Shown: piece after piece, positions 1-8,391 of the stretch
Layout: each line of letters opens with the position of its first letter
Numbering within the stretch: the first letter of the stretch is position 1
Origin: Letharia columbiana
Taxonomy: Eukaryota > Ascomycota > Lecanoromycetes > Lecanorales > Parmeliaceae
DNA length: 64,000 nt
Reading direction: 5' to 3'
NCBI RefSeq assembly: GCF_014066305.1
Contig: NW_023501071.1
Location: 310,001 to 374,000 of the forward strand
Position numbers and translations under genes: made by a program
Notes under the pieces: generated by a model
Database searches by the model: none
Told to the model about the DNA's origin: nothing
What the model saw: only the letters and a program-made list of their open reading frames with translations

Positions 1-714
1 ATATATTCAAATTAAACGCGTTTAATATAATTATAATATTTAAATATTAATTTAATCTATCTATCGCTAACTTAGAAGAAGTATATAGAGAAGAATATAT
101 TTATTTAAGCTCTTTTTAAGAATCTTCTAACGCGTTTATAAATAGTAATAAATAGCTATTAAACTCGCTTACGGCCTCGATTATTAATAGTAATAAATTC
201 GTTAAGAGATAATTTAAGAGCGTTAGTAAGGAGCTCTAATTAGATAAGAGATATTAAAAACGATTATATTTATATTAAGTGAAATTAATAGAATTAATAA
301 AATTAATAGAATTAATAGAATAATAAAAGAATAATAGTTATATAAATAGATAAAAGAATTATTATTCGATCTCGAACGCGTCTAATATAACTATTATAAC
401 TATTATATTTAAATATTTATTTAATCTATTAATAGTAGATTAAACTTTATAATTTTTATAGCGTTAAAAAGCGTAAAGCGAGCTTTATAATTTAAGAAAT
501 TATAAAGTAATTATATATATCGTCAGCTAAGTACTTTAAAGTATAAAACTTTTATATATAAATTTTTAATAAAAAAGCTTAAAAGGGCTATCGAGCTAAT
601 TTAGTCGATTTAACTAAAGAGCGTAGCGAACTCGAATTTATAATTAGCTATATATATAAATTTAAGATTTTTAAGCTTAACTCTATCTTATTCTATTATA
701 TATACTAATACTTT
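1..714 (+). repeat. Repeat B, RIP-mutated copy
   Basis: From about position 16 this aligns end to end with the unmutated copy at 23553-24244. The differences I could read are almost all C-to-T or G-to-A. Shared landmarks include the ACGCGT near the start, an internal run of TTGGTAGAA-like units (here TTAATAGAA), a second ACGCGTCTAATATAACT block near 377, and the terminal TTCTATTATATATACTAAT. No coding potential survives. The last ~110 bp equal the end of the solo LTR at 1149-1590, so B is probably LTR-related, but its own class is not established. Confidence 0.7.
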
Positions 715-1148
715 AAATTTAATATAGATTTCGATAAAGTATACGAGCTTAATTATTAAGACTTTCTATAAATATAAAAATAATATACTTAAGATTAATA
801 TACGACTTAATAATATTTCGAATATTATATTTTTAAATAAATTAAAACTATTCGATATTAGAATAGTCTTATTCTTTTATATTTATAAATTAATTTCTTA
901 GATCTATATTACTTAATAATAACCTTATATTAGATTTATTAAGTAGGCTCCTCTTATTATTATATATCTAAAGGTCTTTCGAAGTTATTATACGTTATTT
1001 ATAAATCTTACTATTCTTATTAATAGTCTCTATTAATATTATCTATATAGTATTCTATAAAGAAATACTTAATATTAAATTAGAGTTTTTAACGCCTATA
1101 ATTTAATTTAATTCGAGAATTCTCGATTAATTATATTATATTATTCTA

Positions 1149-1590
1149 TACGAGTAAAGGCCTATGAATTAAATTCATAATTTTTTTTTAATTAGGGCTA
1201 TCGAATAAATAGGTAAGTAATCTTTAGTAAGCGAACTTTAATAAGCGATATTTAAATTCCTTGCGCTCTAATGATTATAAGATAAATTTTTCAAATTCTT
1301 AAAAATTCGAAAGGCGCAAATAGCGCTTTAAAATTTAAAACAAAAATTTCAAAATTTTAATAGAAAATAAAAAAGTTATTACTATTATGAATAATATATA
1401 TCTATTTTTTTAATAAGAAAGACGTGAGAGAGCGAGATTTTGATAATTATAGACGTTAATTTATTTACCCGCGATAATTTAGCCGATCTAATTAAAGAGC
1501 GTAGTAACTCTAAATTTATAATTAGCTATATATATAAATTTAAGATTTTTAAGCTTAATTCTATCTTATTCTTTTATATATATTAATATA
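1149..1590 (+). mobile_element. Solo LTR (family C) with TTCTA target duplication
   Basis: A 442-bp insertion inside the Gypsy remnant, flanked by TTCTA at 1144-1148 and 1591-1595. It starts TACGAGTAAAGG and ends ACTAA-type TTAATA, consistent with TG...CA termini after RIP. The outside sequences rejoin to match uninterrupted Gypsy tails elsewhere in the window. Related copies are at 22281 (left end only) and 31191-31662 (inverted). It carries no ORF. Confidence 0.6.
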
Positions 1591-1922
1591 TTCTATTCGC
1601 TTAAATATAAATTCGAAAATTATTACTATTCGTCTCTATATTTATAAATATAATTTTTTTTATATTATATCGATTTTCTTTCGATTAGACTCTCTATATA
1701 CGCTTATATCTTAATTAATAATATTACTATAGCGTAAGTATAAAGAGCTACTATTATTCTTAATATCTCTTATAAAGAAAAATATAATATTAGAATTCCC
1801 AGATACGATTATTTCTTTACTACTTTTATTATTTTTTAGATATTAAGCGTATATATATATTTATCTTTCTATCTTTTTAATTACTAATTATAAGATATAA
1901 TTTTATAAAGAAGAGAGAGTAA

Positions 1923-2088
1923 TATTACGAGCGTATTTTTAATATATCTCTTAGCTCTATAACTAGCGAGTCTTAACGAAGATATTCTCTATTATATTAT
2001 ATCTTCTTTTTATTTATATAATTCGATAGTCTTATTATTTTAATTTTATCTTATTTATATTAATATCGTATTTATATTAATTCTAATA
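1923..2088 (+). repeat. Gypsy LTR (family A), RIP-mutated
   Basis: 166 bp, TATTACGAGCG...GATTCTAATA. It is the mutated form of TGTTACGAGCG...GTCCTGACA, which is readable unmutated (antisense) at 49331-49500. The polypurine tract at its left edge marks it as a 3' LTR. Confidence 0.75.
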
Positions 2089-2223
2089 ATTTAGAGTCTT
2101 TAACTAATTAATTAGATAGTAATAAAGCTAATATAGTTACTTATATATAAATATAACTATTTCTATTACTATTATCTCGATATTCGAATATTTAATAAGA
2201 GAAAGTAGCTTTCTTCTTCATTA
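2089..2223. other. AT-rich DNA, nothing assignable
   Basis: Mutated sequence between the Gypsy LTR and the abrupt return to normal base composition. No repeat partner or ORF was recognised. Confidence 0.5.
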
Positions 2224-2261
2224 TTTTAGTACGATTTTGCGGGGAATCAGATAGTTTGATT
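2224..2261 (+). repeat. Repeat R4, at the left composition border
   Basis: 38 bp starting TTTTAGTACGATTTTGCGG, aligned without gaps to 63963-64000. There are 10 differences and all are transitions. It lies exactly where AT-rich DNA gives way to genic DNA. The second copy runs off the window, so the full repeat length is unknown. Confidence 0.5.
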
Positions 2262-2324
2262 GGTGGGTTCTCCCGCCGCTACTAAGCGAGAGGACTCACT
2301 TCTGGAATCCACGAGTACTCGCTT

Positions 2325-2400
2325 TGTCACGGTATGCCAAGGCCACCTGATAAGATAACACTAGTGTGACTTGGCAACCCAGTCATCCATTTCCTTGACA
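2325..2400 (+). repeat. 5' LTR of the TRIM-like element
   Basis: Starts TGTCACGG, ends CCTTGACA. The first 52 bp and last ~22 bp match the 3' LTR at 3364-3505. The terminal TGTCA/TGACA is a typical short inverted end. Confidence 0.75.
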
Positions 2401-2556
2401 ATTGGTAGCAACACCTAACCCAGGTCCCTCCAAGTCGTCTATATCGTCACTCGACCAGTAGTCTCAATATACCGACAGTCAGCCCCCTTGCGCTTCCGCT
2501 ACGCAAAAACCAGCCAATCAAGTCAATCCTTTCAATAGGCCATTTGACATCACATC

Positions 2557-3282
2557 ATGTCTTCCAACAGCCAAATAATTCCCGGCTTCACGGCAGAGCA
2601 AAGCCACGCCTTCACGAATATCCTTCTACCAGCGCTTCAAGTAGTGCTTCGCCAGGCAATCGACAAGCATTTCGACCCACTGCAGCCACAGCAAGAGCAG
2701 GAACAGAAGCATAAGCCACTGCAACAGGCAAATGTGGAGAAGACTACGGAGAAGATTGCGGAGACAGTCATCAGCAGCAGTGACACAACAGGCCTGCTCT
2801 CCACGGTCTCACATCAATCCATTCAGTCAGCTACTCAGCCAGCCACTCAGTCAGCCACTCAGCCAGAACACTCAGTTGAGCAAGAGGAGGAACCACTACA
2901 GGCAATTGCGGAGAACACTGCGGAGAAACCAAGCGGCAACAAGGCCACCGTCATCAAGAACACGGCTCAGCTCTCCAAGATCCTACGTCAGATCGCCACT
3001 CAGAAAGCGGAGAACGACACTACAATTTGGCCTGCTATCTCTATATTCCTAGGCAATATCACATTAGTGTGGCACATCACTGCAATGAGCGAACAAGAGA
3101 AGGATCTCTGCGACGATCACAGCCACATTACTATGATGGACCTCTACAGGCAAGGGTCACCTATCGGACGATGCATATTTGGACGAATTGAAACCGTCCG
3201 ATGTCTTACTCCGCCAGTCATTTCATTATTCGAAAGGTTCCACTGCGGCAGGAGAACTCGTGGGATACACACCACTAATTAG
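2557..3282 (+). CDS. Gln-rich, gag-position protein of the TRIM-like element
   Basis: 241 aa, lying 156 bp downstream of the 5' LTR, where gag would be. The start ATG is the first in a long open frame. The N-terminus (MSSNSQIIPGFTAEQSHAF) is followed by a helical-looking segment and then a Gln/Glu-rich stretch from residue ~42. There is a short TQPA-type repeat near residues 91-103 and an ENTAEKPSGNKA motif. There is no CCHC knuckle and no enzyme motif. The C-terminal part (DLYRQGSP..GRIETVRC) recurs in the second copy at 22447-22700, where it lies on the minus strand, so this is a repeat-borne protein and not a host gene. Position suggests a gag remnant. I do not recognise the family. Confidence 0.55.
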   Translation: MSSNSQIIPGFTAEQSHAFTNILLPALQVVLRQAIDKHFDPLQPQQEQEQKHKPLQQANVEKTTEKIAETVISSSDTTGLLSTVSHQSIQSATQPATQSATQPEHSVEQEEEPLQAIAENTAEKPSGNKATVIKNTAQLSKILRQIATQKAENDTTIWPAISIFLGNITLVWHITAMSEQEKDLCDDHSHITMMDLYRQGSPIGRCIFGRIETVRCLTPPVISLFERFHCGRRTRGIHTTN

Positions 3283-3363
3283 CATGGTGTCTCCATTTCT
3301 TTCCGGTATTTCGATACTTTTTGCCACGAGGACGTGTCTTTTTTTCATTCTTTGCGGGCATGT

Positions 3364-3505
3364 TGTCACGGTATGCCAAGGCCACCTGATAAGATAACAC
3401 TAGTGTGACTTGGCACCACACATATCTGCCTTGCAGGCACATAGAATAATAAACATCTTTTACACCACACATGAATTCATGACCCAGTCATCCATTTCCT
3501 TTACA
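3364..3505 (+). repeat. 3' LTR of the TRIM-like element
   Basis: 142 bp, TGTCACGG...CCTTTACA, directly followed by the CGCTT target duplication. It contains TGCCAAG...CTTGGCA in inverted arrangement and the palindrome CACTAGTG. Confidence 0.75.
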
Positions 3506-3737
3506 CGCTTTCTATCATCATCACTGCTGTACTACGCTGAGACAGCGTGTCTAGTTCCTTCTATGTTCTATGCATGCGTCCCTTCTACATCCTTCCATGC
3601 ATATTCCATCATTGTTCCTTTCATGTAGCTAGCCATAGATAGCAGTGCTTTGTTCTCCATCAGCTACATAATAGCTGATGGCCCCACCACTGAATCTACA
3701 CGCTTTCTATCATCACCACTGCTGTGCTACGCTGAGA
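3503..3737 (+). repeat. Pair of 40-bp direct repeats upstream of the membrane-protein gene
   Basis: ACACGCTTTCTATCATCA.. occurs at 3503-3542 and again at 3698-3737 with two differences. Between them are short repeated words (CTTCTA, CATGCAT, AGCTGATG) and no ORF of note. The stretch 3738-3858 is pyrimidine-rich leader DNA of the downstream gene. Confidence 0.6.
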
Positions 3738-3858
3738 GATTCCACCCTCCTTGACCTTTCCTCTTTCCTACTTTACTTTCATAGAAGCCTTTTCAGCAAA
3801 ATCAAATCAAGCCAGCTTCCATTCTTCCTTCCATATTCCCTCGCCCTTGAATCCAAAG

Positions 3859-4670
3859 ATGTCCGTCATAGGAAATTACAGCAACAAATACTTCATCGCC
3901 GTTGTTGTCTGCATCGCCGCCTTCATCTGGAAGGCGCCCGATGGCTCTCCTGCCGCAGAACATAGGGCCTACCTCTTCAATATGGCTCCCAGACCTATCA
4001 AGGATGCGTATCTCGCGCCTACACTTGCAAATATGAGCTGGGTAAGCCAAAACCCTTACTTTTCTCTTCCGCCATTGCCACCGTAAGGGACCACGACTAA
4101 CTGACGGCCCCTCAAGCTTGCGTACGTCAGTCATGACTGGATAAAGGCAGTCATGTTCCAGGTGAGAAACTCAGCCGACCCGAGAGATTCGGTCATAGAA
4201 ACGGCCGCCACTGATACGAGACCATGTCCCTTCTTCAGCTCTTCTCCCAAATTCCCACCATCGCGGGCCATAGCTTGCAATTTCTGGGATTCTTCGTCGC
4301 CACCGTCTATTCCTGGTTGCTTGCTCAGAAGCCATGCATCGATACGGCAATCGTATGGGGCTCGGGGATCGTCGATGCCGCAGATACCCTTCTGCTCGAG
4401 ACGATGGATGCTTTGACGCCGCTGCACTCACGCATAGAGATGAAATGGGGCGCAGCGCTGGCGTACGCGATAGTCGGGGCCTGGGTATCCGCGGGGCTCG
4501 GGTTGCTTTTCACGATCGCAGCTGTTGTGGTCACGGCTTTGCACTTGGTGTTCAGCATTCTGTGGTCTAGAGTGGACTGGAGAAGAGCTTTCCTGCTCTC
4601 TATTACATCTGTTGTGGGGTATGTCGGATATTTGTGGATGAAGGAGGATGCCTTTTTGGGCGTCGCTTAA
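3859..4670 (+). CDS. Hypothetical multi-spanning membrane protein, three exons
   Basis: Model: exons 3859-4041, 4117-4161 and 4221-4670, 225 aa. Intron 1 (75 nt) starts GTAAGC, has branch ACTAACTGAC and ends CAAG. Intron 2 (59 nt) starts GTGAGA, has branch CTGAT and ends CGAG. All exons join in phase 0. Predicted membrane segments are at residues ~11-24, 93-111, 154-173, 174-191 and 199-216, with almost no polar residues in the last three. The N-terminus begins MSVIGNYSNKYFIAVVV. The 15-residue middle exon is LAYVSHDWIKAVMFQ. No catalytic or transporter motif is visible and I do not recognise the family. It is convergent with the gene at 4921-5910. The upstream region is CT-rich, as is common in fungal promoters. 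Normal codon use and intact introns argue for a live host gene. Confidence 0.7.
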
Positions 4671-4920
4671 AGCGCTACGAGCTATGTTGTGTTGGGAACT
4701 TAGGGTGCGATTTCAGGTAGAGTCCAGGTATGCGGAGCGGAAGATTGGTAATCCGAAGAATGACTGGATTGACTATTTGTTGAAGACATAGGAGACATAA
4801 GAAAACAGCATGCGAGTGGGCATGTGCCTGTCTAAGATACACTGCATCACTGGAAATGAGCGCCTGAGTTCCATCCGATTCCAGTGGCCATGGCTCACGA
4901 ACCCTTTTGCTCGACCTTGT
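4671..4920. other. Intergenic, between convergent genes
   Basis: 250 bp holding the presumed 3' UTRs of two tail-to-tail genes. No repeat or structured element was seen. Confidence 0.5.
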
Positions 4921-5910
4921 TCAATACCCATTCACAGCTCTCTCAACCTTCCCGCACAACATTCTCATCTGACCCCCTTTAATCGTCGCGTTTCCGCCCA
5001 CTGCGTCTCTCGTCGCTTGGACCCTTTTCAAATAGTGCTCCAGTTCTCTGACCGCCCCATGCTCCACATGGCTTTGCACCCTTTGAAGCCCTTGCAGCGC
5101 TTGCCTCAAACCCTCGTGTCGCTGATACAAGCTCGCAAGCCGGGGGCTTTCATCCTTGCAGAACCACTTCCAATTCTCGAGGCCTTTCTCGATTGCCTTG
5201 ACCTCTTCTGACATGGTGGTATCCTCGTCCGAGATGATTTTGGATATCCGCTCTAGCTTGATTTTCCCTGGACCTTTCAGTCGTCGCAGAGTTTGCTTTG
5301 CCAAGCCCTCTGGTCCACGAAACACAAGATCGAGGCTTTGGTAGACGGTGGGACCAACGATCCAGGCCTCCTCCGCCCTTTGGGCAGCAGCAAAACACTC
5401 GACAAGCGCGACTTCGACAGTCTGCTCGATAACAATGGTTGTCTCTGATTCCGACTTGTCCAAATCCCGTGCGACCGAGTTCAGTTCCGGAATGTGTAGA
5501 GGTTCTTGCAGAGAGAGCAAAAGAGCCTCTACTGTCTCGAGAGCCCCAATCCCTCCCGCCAAGTGTCTTGGGATCCTCAACTCTTGTTTGCCTGGTGGCA
5601 GCAGCAAGGGAAGACTTGGATCGGTCGGTACTAGTATCCTGGGCAAGACGAAAGTGATCATCAGGATAAGAACCATGGCAAGGAAGACGATGGCAATACA
5701 ACAAGATATTACGCGGCGGCAAGCTCCCGCTGTTCGCTGACGGGATGCCGGGAGTCGTCGGCCTGTTTCTGGTTGGGGTGGTACGGGAAGGCCCGGGAAA
5801 GGATTCACACGCGGGGGGCCTGGTGGAATTGGTCCTGCGGATGGGTCTATCTCGGTGGGAGATTGGCTCGGCTCATTGTTGCGTTTCTTGAATATGAGTT
5901 TCTTGAGCAT
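4921..5910 (-). CDS. Hypothetical single-pass membrane protein
   Basis: 329 aa in one exon. The N-terminal ~66 residues are basic and Pro-rich (PGPPRVNPFPGLPVPPQPE) and are followed by a single strong membrane segment at about 67-90. Cysteines at 64, 70 and 71 at its edge could be acylated (inference). The C-terminal ~235 residues are helical-looking and charged, with Leu heptad-like runs near 115-150 and 250-310 (KWFCKDESPRLASLYQRHEG), suggesting coiled coil. With the short positive tail inside, it would be a type II protein. The family is not recognised. Upstream on the same strand, GTACGT (~6013) and GCTGACGAGTCACAG (~5914-5928) could mark a 5' UTR intron. Joining an upstream coding exon in frame gives a stop, so I keep the ATG at 5910. 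Confidence 0.65.
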   Translation of the reverse strand: MLKKLIFKKRNNEPSQSPTEIDPSAGPIPPGPPRVNPFPGLPVPPQPETGRRLPASRQRTAGACRRVISCCIAIVFLAMVLILMITFVLPRILVPTDPSLPLLLPPGKQELRIPRHLAGGIGALETVEALLLSLQEPLHIPELNSVARDLDKSESETTIVIEQTVEVALVECFAAAQRAEEAWIVGPTVYQSLDLVFRGPEGLAKQTLRRLKGPGKIKLERISKIISDEDTTMSEEVKAIEKGLENWKWFCKDESPRLASLYQRHEGLRQALQGLQRVQSHVEHGAVRELEHYLKRVQATRDAVGGNATIKGGQMRMLCGKVERAVNGY

Positions 5911-6774
5911 CGATTCTGTGACTCGTCAGCACCAGTAACGGTTGGCGTGTGGAGTGAGTTTCAAATGACCTGGTGGCGCACTGTCTGAGTCGTCCGAATT
6001 GAGAGACGTACATCTGTCACGGTATGTGTGTTCGGGAAAGTGGTGCGCGACTGGAGTACCGACTGGTGTGTCATCTGGTACATCGTCTGGTACGTCTGAA
6101 GTATATGGCATGTTGTGGTGTGTTAATGGATGCGCTGGCGGGATGCCGGTTGTTCTGCTGGTGCGATGATGCTTCTACCGCTTGCTGGGACTTCTGGATT
6201 GGACGACATAAGTTGGGATTGTTCTTGGATCTTCTTATGCTGATTCCGTGTCTTCAGATGCGTTTGAGATAATTGACGCAATTGCGGAATTCCGCCAGTC
6301 CGTTCGCAACTCCGTTCGCAACTCCGTTCGCAACTCCGTTCGCAACTCCTTTAGCCACCAAGCCCCAAGGGAACACCGTCGCAACTCCGCTCTTGCCTTG
6401 CGGAAGAAGTCGATTGCACGAAAATAGACGAACACGGTGAGGATGAGGGTGTTAGAACAAAACACTATAATTGTGGAGTTAGTTGTGAGAGTCTTTAAGG
6501 AGACCTGACAGCCAGGTAAGAACAGAGAAGATCAAGGCTCACGAGCTTGCTTTTGTGGAGGACAGGCTCTTGGGTTTCTCCACGGCGGGATTTGGTTTGG
6601 GCGCCGAGTACACGTAGCTGCTGGGTCAAGACATTCGACCACGCCGTAGCCTGGTCCCAAAGGCACATCTAGAGTCTGTTCCCAGCAAATGTAGAGGTCC
6701 AGCTACACTTTCAACATGATTGAGAGGAGATGCAATTTGCGAGTAGATTTGCCTTGCCGGTCGCTCACATTGGG
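5911..6774. other. Intergenic region, no convincing gene
   Basis: Contains the presumed 5' UTR/promoter of the minus-strand gene, then the short minisatellite at 6300-6349 and unassigned sequence. Small open frames here are interrupted and have no splice-site support. TGTCACGGTATG at 6016 matches the first 12 bases of the TRIM LTR, but the match stops there. Confidence 0.5.
6300..6349 (+). repeat. 12-bp minisatellite, four units
   Basis: Four near-perfect CGTTCGCAACTC units. The period is a multiple of three (Glu-Leu-Arg-Thr on the minus strand), but the surrounding ORF has no other support. Confidence 0.8.
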
Positions 6775-7330
6775 CTAAAGACTGATCACATCCAATAAGG
6801 TCAGGAGGATCCTATCTGTCGAAACATCTTCCTCAATCACCTTTTGATCTGATGAAGTCTTTCCATCTTCGCTACTAACCGGTGGCGCTGTTCTAGTCTT
6901 GCTCGGAAGCTGTAACGCGGCTCGGGTCTCGATGGCGGTTGAAAAACATTGAGGGAGCCGAGCTTCACCTGATCGTCGCCTGCAAAGGCCCAATGGACCA
7001 TAGCCTCATCGCCTATCTGATCGTCATGGGTGTTGCCATGGCGACCAGGTGTATGCCCTGGAGTGTGGTATGTAGGGGCAACATGGTAGCTGTGGGTTGG
7101 TGCATCGTACTCCCATTCTCCTCTTGCTCTGTCCAGTATACTTGCGATGGACGAGGCTGCTGCGAAGGTCCTGTTGGAGGTGGATTTGAGGGTCTAGAAG
7201 GCGGACGATATGGAGGCCTCGATTGCTGCTGGTATGGAGGTCTGGGTGGCCGCTGAGGGTATCGAGGTGATGGATCTGGAGGACGTGACTGGCCGAACGT
7301 AGAGTATACTTGGAAGCAGGCCTCCGAAGG
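6775..7330 (-). pseudogene. Pro-rich locus with one good intron and an apparent frameshift
   Basis: On the minus strand a Pro/Gln/Arg-rich frame (for example QRPPRPPYQQQSRPPYRPP) runs from ~7320 to ~7118. A second frame then takes over (EWEYDAPTHSYHV...DEAMVHWAF) and runs to 6969. A 59-nt intron at 6910-6968 (GTGAAG...TTACAG) joins it in phase to LPSKTRTAPPVSSEDGKTSS and a stop at 6775-6777. The switch near 7118 needs a one-base shift, as no workable intron is visible there. No clear start codon was found. Either this is a decayed gene, a sequencing error, or part of a longer gene whose upstream exons I cannot resolve. The composition suggests an intrinsically disordered protein. Confidence 0.35.
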
Positions 7331-7700
7331 CCAGCAACAAGTGACTCGATGAGAGTCCCATAGCTAGAAGCTATGACAGCTGGCCTGCGGGCAGCAAAAA
7401 TGCAGTGACTCGATGCGAGTCCCATGACGAGCCCTCGGGTAGTCATGGTAGCTGGCCTACGGGCAGCTACAAGACGATGCTGACGGGGTCTAGTACTGCT
7501 ATGCACCGTGGAGCCGAGAGGGGTACACGCTGATATGTACTGAGGTAATGCAGCTGTGGGACCGATCGTCGAAGCCGGTGACAGGCCGTGGAACCTAGAC
7601 GGGTACACGCCGGCGCGAGTTCTTTGAGTGACTGCGCCATCGTGCTGAAGTGATGTAGCTGTGGGACCGCAGTCGAAGCCGGCAACAGGACTATTGATCG
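7330..7700 (-). repeat. Degenerate duplicated segments in the same locus
   Basis: Two types of imperfect direct repeat. GTGACTCGATG..GAGTCCCAT..CTGGCCT.CGGGCAGC units lie at ~7340-7470. Units of roughly 100 bp containing TGTGGGACCG..GTCGAAGCCGG and GGGTACACGC lie at ~7515-7690. On the minus strand they encode related words (PASTAVPQLHHF / PASTIGPTAALPQ) in different frames, so the copies have drifted by indels. Confidence 0.45.
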
Positions 7701-7756
7701 AAATAAAGCTTCGGAGGATTGAATGAAAGAGGTTCGGTAGAGGTACTCAATGCCTA

Positions 7757-7869
7757 CTGGAGCATAGCTTGTTAGTATTGATGATTGATAGAGGTAGTTG
7801 AGCGTAAGGTGGTGAAATAGGGAAGGAGGTGAAAGGTTGATAGTAGTAAAGGAGAGGGGAAAGACTCAC
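7757..7869 (-). other. Spliceosomal intron
   Basis: 113 nt on the minus strand: GTGAGT donor, pyrimidine-rich interior, perfect TACTAAC branch site 17 nt before the CTCCAG acceptor. It shows that this strand is or was transcribed and spliced. Confidence 0.6.
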
Positions 7870-8104
7870 CCACAACGCATCAGCACCACTGTACGACGGC
7901 AGTCTCTTCACCCTGCAATGCTGTAATGATAGCGCCGAACCTGGCAAGTGCTGTTACTCTCTCTAAGGTATGTTGAATGGGTGGTGAGCCAAAGGGGAAG
8001 ATGACAAGGGCAGCAGTAGCATCAAGATAGCAGTGAGCAGACGCATTCTTTGCTTGTTTTGCTTTGACTGGCCCAAGACTTAGACATTGTGAGCATCTTA
8101 CTCT

Positions 8105-8223
8105 TGCCAGTGCCAGTGCCAGTGCCAGTGCCAGTGCCAGTGCCAGTGCCAGTGCCAGTGCCAGTGCCAGTGCCAGTGCCAGTGCCAGTGCCAGTGCCAG
8201 TGCCTGTGCCTGTGCCAGTGCCT
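8105..8223 (+). repeat. Hexanucleotide microsatellite (TGCCAG)n
   Basis: About 20 near-perfect copies, with two CCTGTG variants near the right end. It is open in several frames on both strands (Ser-Ala, Thr-Gly, His-Trp, Ala-Leu), which inflates ORFs here. Confidence 0.9.
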
Positions 8224-8374
8224 GGTTGAAAGGCATGGCTGAGCTGGAAGATGTTGTTGACATGTCTTTCGGCACAGTACGAGTACACAGGGTAAAGATG
8301 ATGAAGATGATGAAGATGACAAACAAATCCTTCCTTGATTTCGACAGACATCAAGATCGAGGATCTCTAATCTC

Positions 8375-8391
8375 TAGGGTTAGGGTTAAGG
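8375..8391 (+). repeat. Short telomere-like tract
   Basis: TAGGGTTAGGGTTAAGG, about two and a half TTAGGG-like units. Too short to be called an interstitial telomere. Confidence 0.35.

Larger units (their letters stand above)
715..2088 (+). mobile_element. Gypsy (chromovirus) 3' remnant, RIP-mutated
   Basis: The 3' non-coding tail and 3' LTR of a plus-strand Gypsy element of the same family as the one ending at 48392. The stretch 770-1148 matches 47510-47990, and 1596-1922 matches the antisense tail at 13850-14170. A purine tract (AAGAAGAGAGAGTAA) directly precedes the LTR. The body is interrupted by a solo LTR (1149-1590) and its 5' portion is missing, replaced by repeat B. Nothing is translatable. 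Confidence 0.7.
2325..3505 (+). mobile_element. Small non-autonomous LTR retrotransposon (TRIM-like)
   Basis: A 1181-bp element flanked by a perfect 5-bp duplication, CGCTT at 2320-2324 and 3506-3510. Both LTRs start TGTCACGGTATGCC and end in TGACA or TTACA. The 5' LTR (2325-2400, 76 bp) lacks a 66-bp internal segment that is present in the 3' LTR (3364-3505, 142 bp). ATTGGTAGCAACACC directly after the 5' LTR is a plausible tRNA primer site, and GCGGGCATGT before the 3' LTR is a weak polypurine tract. The interior has one ORF and no protease, RT or integrase. It is not RIP-mutated. A diverged, internally amplified relative is at 22440-23552 on the minus strand. Confidence 0.8.
7467..8326 (-). 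pseudogene. Unresolved minus-strand locus with a hydrophobic N-terminus and Ala-Leu repeat
   Basis: An ORF from 8326 to 7880 begins [19 protein letters not shown], a possible signal or membrane segment, and contains ~20 Ala-Leu dipeptides encoded by the hexamer array at 8105-8223. A convincing spliceosomal intron follows at 7757-7869 (GTGAGT, branch TACTAAC, end CTCCAG). Downstream, a frame is open for ~95 codons (GIEYLYRTSFIQSS...). The upstream frame that would join it in phase has a TGA 11 bases before the donor. A second small ORF inside starts [20 protein letters not shown], a classic signal-peptide shape, but stops after 27 codons. The intron is probably real. The coding model is not settled. 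Confidence 0.3.

Noticed and set aside
6016..6027. TGTCACGGTATG as another TRIM LTR
   Set aside because: The match to the LTR at 2325 ends after 12 bases and no partner or duplication is present.
5926..6111. Upstream coding exon of the 4921-5910 gene
   Set aside because: The splice signals are plausible, but the in-phase join creates a stop, so at most it is a 5' UTR exon.
6939..7256. Gly-rich plus-strand ORF opposite the Pro-rich locus
   Set aside because: Its Gly-rich composition mirrors the Pro codons of the minus strand, and the minus strand has the intron.
8375..8391. TTAGGG-like tract as an interstitial telomere
   Set aside because: Only about two and a half units. A similar TAGGGTTAGGG occurs in the MITE (63778-63790) without telomeric meaning.
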